Source of the DNA: Conus ventricosus
Lineage: Eukaryota; Mollusca; Gastropoda; Neogastropoda; Conidae
Reading direction: 5' to 3'
NCBI GenBank assembly: GCA_018398815.1
Contig: CM031618.1
Coordinates: 52,321,313-52,378,812, forward strand
DNA: 57,500 nucleotides
Position numbers and translations under genes: made by a program
Part shown: piece after piece, positions 33,500-45,690 of the stretch
How positions within the stretch are numbered: the stretch's first letter is position 1
How the letters are laid out: the number at the start of each line of letters is the position of its first letter
Notes under the pieces: model-generated
Told to the model about the DNA's origin: nothing
What the model saw: the letters and a program-made list of their open reading frames with translations, nothing else
The model's database searches: none

Positions 33500-34605
33500 T
33501 CCCCTTCCCATCCCGTCCCTTCCACCACACCCCTTCCACCACACCCCCTTCCACCCCACCCCTTCCACTCACACCCCCTTCCCCCCACCACCCCTTCCCC
33601 CACACACACCCTTCCACCCACACCCCCTTCCACCCACACCCCTTCCACCACACCCCTTCCACCCACACCCTTCACTCACACCCCTCCCCCCACACACCCT
33701 TCCCCCACACACCCTTCCACCCACCCCCTTCCACCCACACCCCTTCCACCACACACCCTTCCACTCACACCCCTTCCCCCCCACCCCTTCCACCCACACC
33801 CCCTTCCACCCACACCCCTTCCACTCACACCCCTTCCACCCACCCCCTTCCACTCACACCCCTTCCCCCACACACCCCTTCCCCCCACACCCCTTCCACC
33901 CACACCCCCTTCCACCACACCCCTTCCACCCACACCCCCTTCCACTCACACCCCCTTCCACCCACACCCCCTTCCACTCACACCCCTTCCCCCCACACAC
34001 CCCTTCCCCCCACACACCCTTCCACCCACACCCCCTTCCACCCACACCCCCTTCCACCCACACCCCCTTCCACTCACACCCCTTCCCCCCACCCCCCTTC
34101 CACTCACCCCCCTTCCCCCCACACACCCCTTCCACCCACACCCCCTTCCACCCACCCCCTTCCACCACACCCCTTCCCCCCACACCCCCTTCCCCACACC
34201 CCCTTCCCCCCACACCCCCTTCCATCACACCCCCTTCCACCACACCCCTTCCCCCCACACCCCTTCCCCTCACACCCCCTTCCCCCCACACCCCCCCTTC
34301 CCCCACACCCCCTTCCACTCACCCCCCTTCCCCCCACACACCCCTTCCCCCACACACCCTTCCATCACCCCCCCCCTTCCCCCCACACCCCCTTCCCCCA
34401 CCACACCCTTCCCCCCACACCCCTTCCCCCACACCCCCTTCCCCCACACACCCCTTCCCCCACACCCCTTCCACCACACACCCCTTCCCCCCACCACCCC
34501 TTCCCCCCACACACCCCTTCCCCACACCCCCATTCCCCCCACATACCCCTTCCACCCACACCCCTTCCCCCCACACACCCCTTACACCCACACCACCTTC
34601 TCTAA
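33500..34605. repeat. C-rich minisatellite-like block of 1.1 kb
   Basis: Repeats of CCCTTCCACCCACACC-type units, with variants CCCCCACACA and CACTCACAC, give a plus strand with virtually no G over 1.1 kb. Gly/Val/Trp-rich minus frames across it are artefacts of composition. Confidence 0.95.
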
Positions 34606-34655
34606 TTAGTGTTGACGATAGTCACTCATTTTGTATACAGCATTAACAGCAACCC

Positions 34656-35402
34656 CAGTTTTCATTGTCGTCGCCAAACTGAACAGGGAATTGCCAGTGC
34701 CAGTGGTGTGAGAGATCATCATTGTCGTCGCCAAACTGAACAGGGAATTGCAAGTTCCAGTGGTGTGAGAGATCACCATTGTCGTCGCCAAACTGAACAG
34801 GGAATTGCCAGTTCCAGTGGTGTGACAGATCATCATTGTCGTCGCCAAACTGAACAGGGAATTGCCAGTTCCAGTGGTGTGACAGATCATCACTGTCGCC
34901 GCCAAACTGAACATGTAATTGCCAGTTCCAGTGGTGTGACAGATCATCATTGTCGCCGCCAAACTGAACAGGGAATTGCCAGTTCCAGTGGTGTGACAGA
35001 TCATCACTGTCGCCGCCAAACTGAACAGGTAATTGCCAGTTCCAGTGGTGTGACAGATCATCACTGTCGCCGCCAAACTGAACAGGGAATTGCCAGTTCC
35101 AGTGGTGTGACAGATCATCATTGTCGTCGCCAACTGAACAGGGAATTGCCAGTGCCAGTGGTGTGACAGATCATCATTGTCGTCGCCAAACTGAACAGGG
35201 AATTGCCAGTGCCAGTGGTGTGGCAGATCATCATTGTCGTCGCCAAACTGAACAGGGAATTGCCAGTTCAGTGGTGTGAGAGATCATCACTGTCGCCGCC
35301 AAACTGAACAGGGAATTGCCAGTTCCAGTGGTGTGAGAGATCATCATTGTCGTCGCCAAACTGAACAGGGAATTGCCAGTGCCAGTGGTGTGGCAGATCA
35401 TC
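34656..35402. repeat. 57-bp minisatellite, ~13 copies
   Basis: The unit is CATCATTGTCGTCGCCAAAC, TGAACAGGGAATTGCCAGTT and CCAGTGGTGTGACAGAT. GTCGTC and GTCGCC variants, and GACAGAT, GAGAGAT and GGCAGAT variants, are mixed. The 19-codon period leaves frames of 160-185 codons open on both strands. Confidence 0.95.
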
Positions 35403-35525
35403 TGCGCAGGAGTCAAGCGACTCAATTTTGCGGTGGGAAGTTGTTGTGTGATGGGAAAACATAGAGGCATGAGAGGAGTGGTGGCAATGACCTGTCTTGC
35501 AGTGTGATGATCAGCCAAACTTCTA

Positions 35526-35547
35526 CACATGCACACACACATAAACA

Positions 35548-35591
<44 letters not shown>

Positions 35592-35653
35592 CACATGAAC
35601 ACACACACACACACACACAGGCACATGAACATACAACACACACACACACACAC
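35526..35653. repeat. (CA)n microsatellite with duplicated spacer
   Basis: CA blocks are separated by GGCACATGAACA, which occurs twice. Confidence 0.93.
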
Positions 35654-35659
35654 ATTCAA

Positions 35660-38600
35660 AAGTAGACACAGTGAGTCAGGCAACATGGCTGCTTCTTGCT
35701 GGGCACACACTCACACAGCAAGCCAAGAAATCTGCCAGCAGTTTTCGGAAGATCTCACACAGCAACATGGCATCACACCAAACCTCCACATGATTTCAGT
35801 GGAAATCCGCTGTTTGGCAAACCCCTGTTAGCCTATGGACTGACTCAGCATCTAGACAGTGTCTTTGCCATCGCCAAATGAATGGACACCGTCTGTAGAT
35901 TTTCTGGACCTCAGCAGTATGAGTGCCGTTGTTTTTAACCCATTGCCAAACTTGTCTTTTTACTGTCTGTAGTATTTTCCAGTATATGCCAGTTCGTGAA
36001 CAATAAATCAGCATGACTTTCGAAGTGTTTTTTTTTTCAAAAACGACATTCTTCTTTTCCTTGAATTTCTTGTTACTCCTTTTATAGTGGTTCAGGTCCT
36101 CACCACAGTGTTAGAGTGGTTCCTCGATCTTGAGTTCCGCTGTGATCCCTCTAGCTGAAAAAGTTGTACTTAAGGTTTAGGATGACATTAACATGTATGG
36201 CTTTTGTCTATGGATCAAAAGGGAGGGAAGATACTGAGTGTCTGTCTCATAGGTGTGTTTTCCGAATGTCTCATCTACATTACAAACGTAAAATGTGGAG
36301 TGGAACAGAACTGAAACAAAATCTTTTATCACGGATATAAGACAGACTGTTTAGATGACACAGAGAAACAGCTCTGTAAAACAGTTCAAAGAAAGAATAT
36401 ATTGAGTTTGTCCTTAATTATCGCTTGCTTTCAAGAAGCAATTCACATTGCATAGACTGTCAAAATCTATGCACACATTTGTGCATACACACATTCGTAT
36501 GAGCATATTAGCACTGTCACAGCTGCATTATCTGTACGTTTGAGGATAGTTACTACCCTTGAACTTGTGGTATGCTTACAGAAACACATAACTGTCACAC
36601 ACACACACACCTGTATACAGACATACACTGCAGAGAAATGGAAGCCTGAGCCTAAGCATTGTGGATTTAAAACATTCTGCACATTCTGTATGGTGTTATT
36701 GAACTGCACTTGAAAGCCATTTTAAATCCAAGTCCTTCTGTACACTCGGTACCCACCCACCCCTTCCCCTCCCACCCCAACCCCTTTCTTCCATCTTCCC
36801 CATTTATCCATATTTGTGCAAAATGCTCTATGAAACATCTAAAACATGATTAAAAGTTGAACGAGCCTCTGTTTGTAGTGGCCAGTCCCTTTATTCTTTT
36901 GTGCCTTGTGTACTTCAATGATATGAGGTTTAAGAATATATCCCTTATGGTAAACAATATGGTGTAGTTTATCAGTGGAGTCTTATGAAACAGCTTGCCG
37001 TTAGAGCAAATAAAATCAGCTGGAATCGTTGAAATAATTGAAAACAGAGAGGTTTTTATGTGAATGCCTCTAGGCAAGATGTTGATGAAGAATGTATGCA
37101 AAATTTAGGATTAAGAAAAGAAAAAAACAGACTAGACTGTTTGACTGGCTTGGAGAAGTTGTGTATATTTCATGAAGTTTCTACATTTCAGGTGCCACTT
37201 TTTGCATGAGGAGTTTTTCTTTGTGTCGGAATATGCCTTGCCTTCCGTCCAAACCATTTGGCTTTATAACTTTTTTTTTCTTGTTGTGTATTGATATTTA
37301 CAGTGGTGAAGAAACACAATGACATGACTTTTTTTTTTTAATGGGCCTTAATTTTTTTCCCCCATGATCTAAGCAGTCTGAAGTTTTATGTATAGGCTGA
37401 TATCCGTGTCTGAAGTTGTGTGTAGGCTGATATCTGTGTTTTGTGAATTTGCTGCTGATTATCTAAATCATTATATTCCTGTGATAAAACAATTCAAAAG
37501 CAGCCTTTTTCTGAAAGTTACAGGTAGCTACTACCATGTGGCTCAACTGCTGACTTTTTTTTAATCAATTCATTCCTTAAAGTATTTTATGCCAAATTGT
37601 CTCTCATTATTCATTTTTTTATAAAATGAGTGCATTGTAATATGTTGTTTGTTTTATTAAAGATTTTTCTTAACACAAACATTGCTGCTTCATGCCTTCT
37701 GATGATTTGGTCTTTTCAAAGTCTTATACTCTGGTATGCGCGTGCTCGTGACGCGCGCCTGTGTTTGTGTGTGCGTGTGTGTGTGTGTGAGAACAGTAAT
37801 TTGTTGTTCATTATGGAATATCTGTCACTAATATTTAAATAGCTATTTGCCATACTGGTTTGCAACAAGGTCATTTAAATAGTTACTATATTGGTATAAA
37901 AGTTACATTTGTGACAAGAATCTTTGTATGTTGAATACTGAATATGGATTCTTACCCTTTATTCTCAGTACATGAACCAGTTTCTGCCTACACTCAGACA
38001 TAACAGCTTTGAAAGTCAGAGAAACATATGAATGTGTAACAGATGACTTCAACATCTGGACAAGGACTGAAAACAAAACAAAACAAAACAAATCCCAATC
38101 GTTCCTTCAGTCAGCAGTAAGAGAATTCTTTCCAGATGGCTATGACTAACATTAAGAAGCTTGTATTGAACAAGATAGACATAAAACAATGTGAGTTCGA
38201 GGAATTCACAAGGATTCATGCAGACTTGCATATTGTCACTTAATACCAAAAGTGACCAATTAAACCCCTGTTTATCACACTCTGGCACTTTGCATGTTTC
38301 AGTCTTCCTTTAGTTTCAAAGTTTTGCAATATTGTGAAAGAAAACCCGTCTGAATTATATCCTTGTTGCTGCAAAATGAAATGATACCAAAAAAAAAAAA
38401 AAAATGTCGGCTGAAAAATTTTGATTTGAATATGGACTGGTTTTTTTGTTTGTTTTTTTAAAGAGCCATGGGACAAATATCCTTGCAGAAGCTACATACA
38501 GACAGAAATAGTCCTGTAGATTCTCTGTAAAAACCAGTAGTGACAAAGCTTCAGAAGCTGCATGCAATTCTTCTTTGTTCCTGGAATAAATTGCCATGGT

Positions 38601-38690
38601 TCACTGTTGGCAGGATTCTCCATGTTATTTGACCATTAAGGTGGCTACATTCTGTCTTTGTGGATGATGTCTAAACAAAATACCAGCGTG
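35660..38690. other. Intergenic DNA, no gene seen
   Basis: AT-rich sequence with short CA and T tracts. AATAAA at 36002-36007 could serve gene 1. No exon, tRNA or retrotransposon domain was recognised on either strand. Confidence 0.5.
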
Positions 38691-38693
38691 CAA

Positions 38694-38740
<47 letters not shown>

Positions 38741-39010
38741 CATGCACATGTGATGTTTCCCACCAAAACGTCATGGTCACTTTTATTAATGTATAAAGGA
38801 TGGAATGGGATTGAACAAGCCTGCAAGTTTCCATTAGTTGGTGTGTGCCAACACATAGCAGCTAGGGACGTGGACAGATACTGGAGTCTGCACAGACCTC
38901 GACTCCGGGAGGAGAAAATGTCCTCTACACTGGCCGTCTCCCGCAGGGGATTGAACCGAGCACCGCTGGATCTAGACAACAAGGTTTCATCAACAAGGCC
39001 ACACCACTCT
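38694..39010 (-). mobile_element. tRNA-like SINE with (CA)n tail, minus strand
   Basis: On the minus strand, box B-like GCTCGGTTCAATCCCCTGCG lies downstream of TGGTGTGGCCTTGTTGATGA, an A-box-like segment. The body runs left and ends in a (CA)n tract, which is the (GT)n at 38694-38734 on the plus strand. The order head, body, CA tail matches the other SINEs here. Confidence 0.6.
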
Positions 39011-39138
39011 CTCTGATGACAATGCACAGTACAAGGCTGATTTCGTGTGACCAGCTCTGTTTAAAAAGAGAGAGAGAGAGAGATCATGCATAGGGGATGG
39101 AAGGAAGCAGGACAAAAAATTCAGAAATTCAAGACTGG

Positions 39139-39139
39139 G

Positions 39140-39170
<31 letters not shown>

Positions 39171-39503
39171 ACTGACTGAAACCATTTACTGTCAGATTAA
39201 CATAGTGTTGTACTGACATTTTAAAAAGAAAAACCTTAATAAATTAATGAGATAACGAAAATAATACAAAATAACATCTGAAAGACATAAAAGTTATAAA
39301 GGAAAATTAACAGGGAAACATTTAACATTTGTAAGTAACATAATAAAAATCAAAAATTGTAACAATAAAGCAAATTACATCTTAACTGTACTGAAAATCA
39401 AAAAATCTCTCTCTCTCTCTCATAAACACCATAAAATATAATTAAAATTAAAAAAAAAAAAAAAAAAAACCATAACAGCACACAAAAAACACACACCACC
39501 CAA

Positions 39504-39540
<37 letters not shown>
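39139..39540. repeat. Microsatellite cluster
   Basis: (CA)n at 39139-39168, (CT)n near 39406, an A-run near 39450 and (CA)n at 39505-39539, separated by AT-rich DNA. Confidence 0.85.
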
Positions 39541-39542
<2 letters not shown>

Positions 39543-39845
39543 TACCTGCAGAAAGAAAGGAAAGGGAAATGAATCAAGAGGGAGGGAGTTAGTAAGAGAG
39601 GGTGTGTGTGTGCATGGGCACATTTCTGGAGGTGTGGGGAGAGAGGGGTTGCTTGCTTTATTTTTCTTTCAATACTTTTGGCTTTCAGATTTGTTCTTGA
39701 ACTCAAATCAATGTGAAAGCATTGATGTGTATCACACCTACTAAAGAATGAATGGTCAAGTCCAGAACCATAATTTTATACCAAATCAAACATTTTCAAC
39801 ATTATTTTTGTTGTTTAATTTTCACGTTCAAATCTTCTTGACTGT

Positions 39846-39945
39846 CACAACAGACTTTTCTTGACATGGTCACAACAGACTTTTCTTGACATGGTCACAA
39901 CAGACTTTTCTTGACATGGTCACAACAGACTTTTCTTGACATGGT
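39846..39945. repeat. 25-bp tandem repeat, 4 copies
   Basis: TGGTCACAACAGACTTTTCT plus TGACA repeats four times. Confidence 0.93.
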
Positions 39946-40155
39946 GCACAAATGCTATGGGCACAGACTCAAATAAGGAAACAAACCCAAAGCAAAAAAA
40001 GATAATCTAACCTTTTTCCTGTCTCTGTCCAGGTCAATCTGGCTGCTGTAACAGTCCCTGGGGCACAGCCCTGGATTTCATCAGACATATTTTGTCAAAT
40101 GTGGAACACCTAACACTATGAGGATAAACTGGAAAAAGTATATAACGGTACATGA

Positions 40156-40368
40156 CTCTGCCAAACAACGTGGACAAACAAATCACAAGACGAAACACTA
40201 TGCCTTTCGACCTCTTAGGTCTTTTTCAGGCAAGATAAACAACACTCAGGACAACGAATGTGAACGAGCAATCTCTTATCTCCTGTTTATCTTACTCGAG
40301 GAAGACTATGAGGTTGAAACGTGTCATGTTTTATCATGTGATTCGTTTGTCCACACTGTTCGGCAGAG
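40156..40368. mobile_element. Foldback / inverted-repeat element
   Basis: The left arm starts CTCTGCCAAACAACGTGGAC and the right arm ends GTCCACACTGTTCGGCAGAG; each is the reverse complement of the other with mismatches. Pairing continues inward through AATCACA and GACCTC for about 75 bases, with a loop of about 60 bases. It encodes nothing and looks like a MITE or the terminal part of a larger element. A single arm occurs at 14176. Confidence 0.75.
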
Positions 40369-40399
40369 ATACTTTTAAAATTTGTTTAGGTTTTCTCCT

Positions 40400-41170
40400 G
40401 CAGTCGCCTCACTCTGCGACTAATTAAGAGGAAAGTATGTTCCACTCCTTGAAAGACGCCACAGTGGAAGCCTCTACCATTGTCGCTGGTAGGGAGTTCC
40501 AAACTGGGATTGTTGTCGGAAAGAAACTAAATTTGAATATGCTGGTTATGGCAAAAACTGTGAAAACTTTTGAGAATGCCTGGGATGGCATCTGGAAAGG
40601 CCAGGGGTGAACTGGTGGTTGGGAGGGATGTTGATAATGATGATGTTGATGTACATTTGCAGGAGCTGAAGTTTGGTACAGATTGACCTTCGTGACTCCC
40701 AGTTCACGTCTTGATGGGATAAATATTCAACAATTCTTTGATAGCTTTTGTCCTTTTTGTTTGTGTTTTGATTTCTTTCTTTCTTCTTTTTTCTCTTTTC
40801 TTTTTAAATCCTTCAAACTTAAGATCCCAAGCACTTCATAAACAAACCTGAACAGATGATTTTTCAATCAGATCATTGCATGCTTTATTGACACAATTTC
40901 AAAAAAAAAAAAAACAAATAAGGAGACAACACATGTTCACGAGTGTATGTAGATGTACATGAAATAATAAAAATGTGAAGAGCAGTCATGGTCAATTCAG
41001 CAAATTCTATCTACGCTCTATGATGCGGCATGACTCCCCATCCTGTTAAAAATGTTCTTGTTGTTTCCTTCCAAGAAACATTTGGTTCCCCAAACCCCTC
41101 TCTGCAAACTCGCAGACCACGACTTGGTAAAGTTGTAATTTTCAGCATCTCTGACCTCTGGCCTTGCCTC
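40400..41170. other. Intergenic DNA, no gene seen
   Basis: No exon or known element was recognised. An A-run lies near 40903. Confidence 0.5.
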
Positions 41171-41174
41171 CCAG

Positions 41175-42035
41175 GTGTGTTCAGGACAGGGAAAACCTGC
41201 AGGACGTTCTCTCCGCTGTGTTCAGGACAGGGAAAACCTGCAGGACGTTCTCTCTGCTGTGTTCAGGACAGGGAAAACTGCAGGACGTTCTCTCTGCTGT
41301 GTTCAGGACAGGGAAAACCTGCAGGACGTTCTCTCCGCTGTGTTCAGGACAGGGAAAACCTGCAGGACGTTCTCTCCGCTGTGTTCAGGACAGGAAAAAC
41401 CCGCAGGACGTTCTCTCCGCTGTGTTCAGCAGGGAAAACCGCAGGACGTTCTCTCTGCTGTGTTCAGGACAGGGAAAACCCGCAGACGTTCTCTCTGCTG
41501 TGTTCAGGACAGGGAAAACCCGCAGGACGTTCTCTCTGCTGTGTTCAGGACAGGGAAAACCTAGCATGAACGTTCTCTCCGCTGTGTTCAGGACAGGGAA
41601 AACCTGCAGGACGTTCTCTCCGCTGTGTTCAGGACAGGGAAAACCATGCAGGACGTTCTCTCCGCTGTGTTCAGGACAGGGAAAACCGCAGGACGTTCTC
41701 TCCGCTGTGTTCAGGACAGGGAAAACCTGCAGGACGTTCTCTCCGCTGTGTTCAGGACAGGGAAAACCTGCAGGACGTTCTCTCCGCTGTGTTCAGGACA
41801 GGGAAACCTGCAGGACGTTCTCTCTGCTGTGTTCAGGACAGGGAAAACCTGCAGGACGTTCTCTCTGCTGTGTTCAGGACAGGGAAAACCTGCAGGACGT
41901 TCTCTCTGCTAGTGTTCAGGACAGGAAAACCTGCAGGACGTTCTCTCTGCTGTGTTCAGGACAGGGAAAAACCCGCAGGACGTTCTCTCTGCTGTGTTCA
42001 GGACAGGGAAAACCCGCAAGACGTTCTCTCCGCTT
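41175..42035. repeat. 41-bp minisatellite, ~21 copies
   Basis: The unit is TGTTCAGGACAGGGAAAACC, TGCAGGACGTTCTCTCCGCT and G. CTCCGCT and CTCTGCT variants alternate. Small indels are frequent in the GAAAA run. The long plus-strand frame (41164-42183) is a by-product of the 41-codon super-period. Confidence 0.96.
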
Positions 42036-42039
42036 TCTT

Positions 42040-42460
42040 CCTAATGCCCAACAACACTGTGGTGGTGGTTCCAACTCCACAGAGGCTGTCATACAAAACA
42101 CAACCCAAGTACGTGAATCTGAATTTAAAAACCCGAAGCCAATTACTTGCTTCAATGGTCTGTTTGCTTTTGACACGCACTGATGAATAGAGTTTGTACT
42201 TTCACATTAAACACTCTCACCCTCAAGTCACAGATGACCTGCAAAAATTATTCCTGATTTTACCAAAGGGAGAGGAGAAAGCAAAAGATGTAGAAAATAA
42301 GCTCTAAAGCCATTCAACAACAACATTCATGTATTGCTCATATTGGATGGACGGGCATGACATTGCTTTTACAGCCCCGGAAATGATAAATCATTACAGC
42401 TTTTCATTCCGTTCCTAAAGTAAGTGTGTGTGTGTGTGTTTGGTTAGAGTATGCAGACAG

Positions 42461-42512
<52 letters not shown>

Positions 42513-43050
42513 ATGTATCATTTCTAACTTTTGTGACCAAATAATTAGAAATGTAAACTACACCACCACAAACAAATCCCTGAAGATCTTATGCGCTCGA
42601 ACTCTCTTAAGAGTTTCTAATATCTAAATGCACAACTTCCTTGATTCTCCCAACATTGTGTACTCCCCTAAGATGTTATCATATTCAGTCGGGTCTCTCT
42701 TCACTTAAAAATTTTTTTTAAAATAAAAACATTGTATGTTGACAGGCATGCACATCTGAAGCGTCTTGGAAACGTGCAATCAATACTACTAATTAAAAAC
42801 AAAATGCAGTGTGTAAGTCCCCTTTTTCCCCTGTGACTTCCCCATCATATCAACATTTCACAAAACAGAAATGAAACCAAGTGTCACAGCTGTTCGACCA
42901 TGACTCAACAGTATTCCTGTACATCACAAATCAAGAAAAGGCAAAGAATGGCCCCCATTATCTACAGGAACTGTATGTACATGATTACTCTTTAAAAATA
43001 AATTAAGAAGAGAGAGGGGTATATAATCATTAAAAAAAAAAGAGAAAAAA
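42040..43050. other. Intergenic DNA with (GT)n tracts
   Basis: (GT)n blocks lie at 42424-42440 and 42463-42505. Otherwise no feature is recognised before the SSNA1 3' end. Confidence 0.55.
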
Positions 43051-43058
43051 AAAGAATG

Positions 43059-43064
43059 TTTATT
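43059..43064 (-). promoter_or_regulatory. SSNA1: Poly(A) signal of SSNA1
   Basis: AATAAA on the minus strand lies about 100 bases after the stop codon. It is the nearest canonical hexamer and would give a short 3' UTR. An A-rich stretch follows on the plus strand at 43032-43053. Confidence 0.6.
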
Positions 43065-43160
43065 TCAAAGTCACACGGAGGCACTCTACAAACAGCACAT
43101 CAAAAGTTGCACTGTGTCAGGTCCCACAAAGTCTTCACAGAGTCGCAGCATACTTCGGCA

Positions 43161-43280
43161 CTAGGACTGAGTTAGCGTTCGCTGAGTGGAGCCGCCCGTG
43201 GTGGTGGGATAAGACTTCTCTTTCAGGCTCTGGGACTCGCGCTTCAGCACGTTCAGCAGGGTCTGCGAGCTCTCCAGGAT
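43161..43280 (-). CDS. SSNA1: SSNA1 exon 3 (C-terminus)
   Basis: The acceptor is TTTTGTTCCAG|ATCCTG. It encodes ILESSQTLLNVLKRESQSLK and a short Ser/Thr-rich tail ending at TAG (43161-43163), 39 residues. The ILESSQTLL segment is a hallmark of SSNA1 and follows directly on [11 protein letters not shown] of exon 2, phase 0. The tail is species-specific and poorly conserved in the family. Confidence 0.93.
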   Translation of the reverse strand: MLESSQTLLNVLKRESQSLKEKSYPTTTGGSTQRTLTQS

Positions 43281-43479
43281 CTGGAACAAAACGGTGACAA
43301 CTTCAGTGCTGTCTGCATGAAACATCAGAGGGCCAGTGATGATCCTACCATTTGGTGCAGTGTTCTGTTCTGTTTGTTGTTGTTCGTTTGTTTTTTTTTC
43401 ACTTTTTTTCTTTTCCTGTCCCATTTCCTGTGCCACCTCAGTGGCATTTACACCTACACCGCTCATTCCAAGCCCCCCA

Positions 43480-43720
43480 TCCACAGCTACAGTCCGGTCC
43501 AGCCTGCTGCAGCCCCGGCACCACTGGGAGCAGTCAATGTCAAGCTATCAAGAGGCAACCCACTGGAAGGGGCACTAAATGCTGCCGATTCACTTCAGTG
43601 GTGTTCAGTGATGCTCGTTCTGACCCAACGTATGCAGGACACCACATGCCTGATAGGAATCAAACCCACGACCTCCCAGCCAGGAGTCCTTGATGCTAAC
43701 CACTTCGCCATGGTGGCTGG
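43480..43720 (-). mobile_element. SINE, family B, in SSNA1 intron 2
   Basis: On the minus strand the head reads ATGGCGAAGTGGTTAGCATC, then GTCGTGGGTTTGATTCCTAT. The body has GTGCCCCTTCCAGTGGGTTG, as in the copy at 26903. It is in the sense direction of SSNA1. Confidence 0.75.
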
Positions 43721-44419
43721 AGTGTTCTGTTCTGTTGTCCAGTATCATCTAGGAGGTAAGCCACAAGTGGCATCAACATTTTATTGAAGTGCTTCATAAG
43801 CTGAAAGCATTCATACGAATGTCATGTGATAACCGCAAACAGACAACACACTTCATACATGCAGCTTGCGTTGGGCTAAGGACGAAGCAAAAAAGCACGG
43901 AAAAAATCAACACAGGAGGGTAGAATGGAGTAGGGCATGCATAATTTCTATCCAGGGTTCGTGTGAAAATGCACCAAAGTGGACTGGAATTGAAACTGGT
44001 GTTCATCTACCTCTACATGATATATCTGCATTTTTCCATTGTATTTCTGAATTTTGATCATGCATTTTTTTTTCTGGACATAATGCGCACGTTTAAGTTT
44101 TTTCCAATCACCTTTAGCATATAATTTATATGAATGAAATATTCTGAATCTGGAACATTAAAGTTGTCAAGCTTTATGCGCCCAAACCATGAAAATTGTT
44201 TTATGAGATACTTAACCAGAAGAGCCTGTATAAGAACTGTATTGCATTATAAGCCATAAGACTATTAGGCAGACATTCCTATTTGTCTATTTAGGTAGCT
44301 TTTTTGAGGGCAGAAATGTTTAATAACAATCACATTAATCACCATTCCCTCAGAAACATCATCATCCTTTCAACACATCCACCAACTCCAAGCCTATGAC
44401 CATAACCTGACTTTCTCAC

Positions 44420-44619
44420 CTTCATGTAAGCCGCTTCTGTCTCGGCAATGGTTTTATCAAACTCGTTCCTGGATGCCATCTTCTTTGCTAGGCTCTCGTT
44501 GACCTTGGCCAGACGTTCTGTGAGCACACGGATGTCATTCTGCAGTTTCTGCTTCTCCTCCTCCTCTTGCAGGATAGAGCGATGAAGTTCGTCCCGCTTG
44601 GAGCATAGGTCTTCAATAC
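44420..44619 (-). CDS. SSNA1: SSNA1 exon 2 (coiled coil)
   Basis: The acceptor is CGTCGGTGCAG|GTATTG and the donor CATGAAG|GTGAGA. The exon is 200 bases, and its first two bases complete a Cys codon from exon 1. It encodes [20 protein letters not shown], a Lys/Glu-rich heptad stretch, then [20 protein letters not shown] and [11 protein letters not shown]. This matches the conserved core of SSNA1/NA14, a small parallel coiled coil that forms fibrils, binds microtubules and induces their branching, and localises to centrosomes, basal bodies and axonemes. Confidence 0.96.
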
Positions 44620-45486
44620 CTGCACCGACGGTTAACTCCATGGAATCATCAGTCGCAAAACTGGTCTGAATCTTGAAAAGCTTACACACCATTTTAAACA
44701 TGGCAACACATATACCTTAAAAAGCTACATCATCAAATTCTTTTGAGAGAACACAGCAGTCTACACATTTGTTTCAGATGCTATGCTTTGCTATAGGTGT
44801 CTTAAATACTGATGACTCAAGAGTCACAGCAGGCAATGGCTTTCACAGACTCCTTTGATTCTAAAAACCGGACTTTGTAACATGCAGAGGTTAGAATATT
44901 TGCTGTGAGCGTAACATAGATTTCACTGGGACAACACACAAAAGAGCTTCATTGCTCTGGCCTATCGCTACCATTGTGTGTATAATAAAACACAATCTAA
45001 ATGAGGTCTGACCTCAATCCTAGTCAATGGGGGGGAGGGAGGAAGGAAGAAGAGAGCAGAAAGGATGGAGCAAGTACCAAAAGTGGGCAGAAGAGGATGG
45101 GCGTACTAGTTGGAGGTGACAGCATTTGGTTATGTGTTTACCACTTCCATCTCATCACTACTCTTAAGTTTTCCAAAATAGGCATTTACACACACATGCC
45201 CTTTCCTTCTCTTTTCTGGACAGAACTGAAAAACATGCTTATTAATCATCGTTATGTTAATTTATATTTGGTCAAGGGAGTATGACTATGAGATCCCTGT
45301 GTTGTTACTATTGCTTTTAGATATGGTCCTTTTCCATTAAAAATTGACTGAAATCAGAATTCAAGAAGTTCCGGGTAGAATAAGGTAGAAATGACATCTT
45401 TATAAGTTTCTACCTCTTTTTTCCATAAAGAAACCAAAATATATTTGATCGGTCCTGATAGTTTTATACAGGTTGGGAACCAGGGA

Positions 45487-45523
<37 letters not shown>

Positions 45524-45657
45524 TAGAAAGACTGACAGAGAGAGAGCAAGAGAGAGAGAGAGAGGAAAATAAGTGATCCAGTCAGTACCAAATCCTACTG
45601 AACAACTCTAACCTAGACAAATCCTCTAAAATGTACCCAAAACACACACACACGCGC

Positions 45658-45690
<33 letters not shown>

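Noticed and set aside
33322..34591. Many Gly/Trp/Lys-rich minus-strand frames
   Set aside because: They are by-products of the C-rich array, where the minus strand rarely offers a stop codon.
41164..42183. 339-codon plus-strand frame
   Set aside because: It is the 41-bp minisatellite read through its three frames. It changes frame at each indel and has no independent coding signal.
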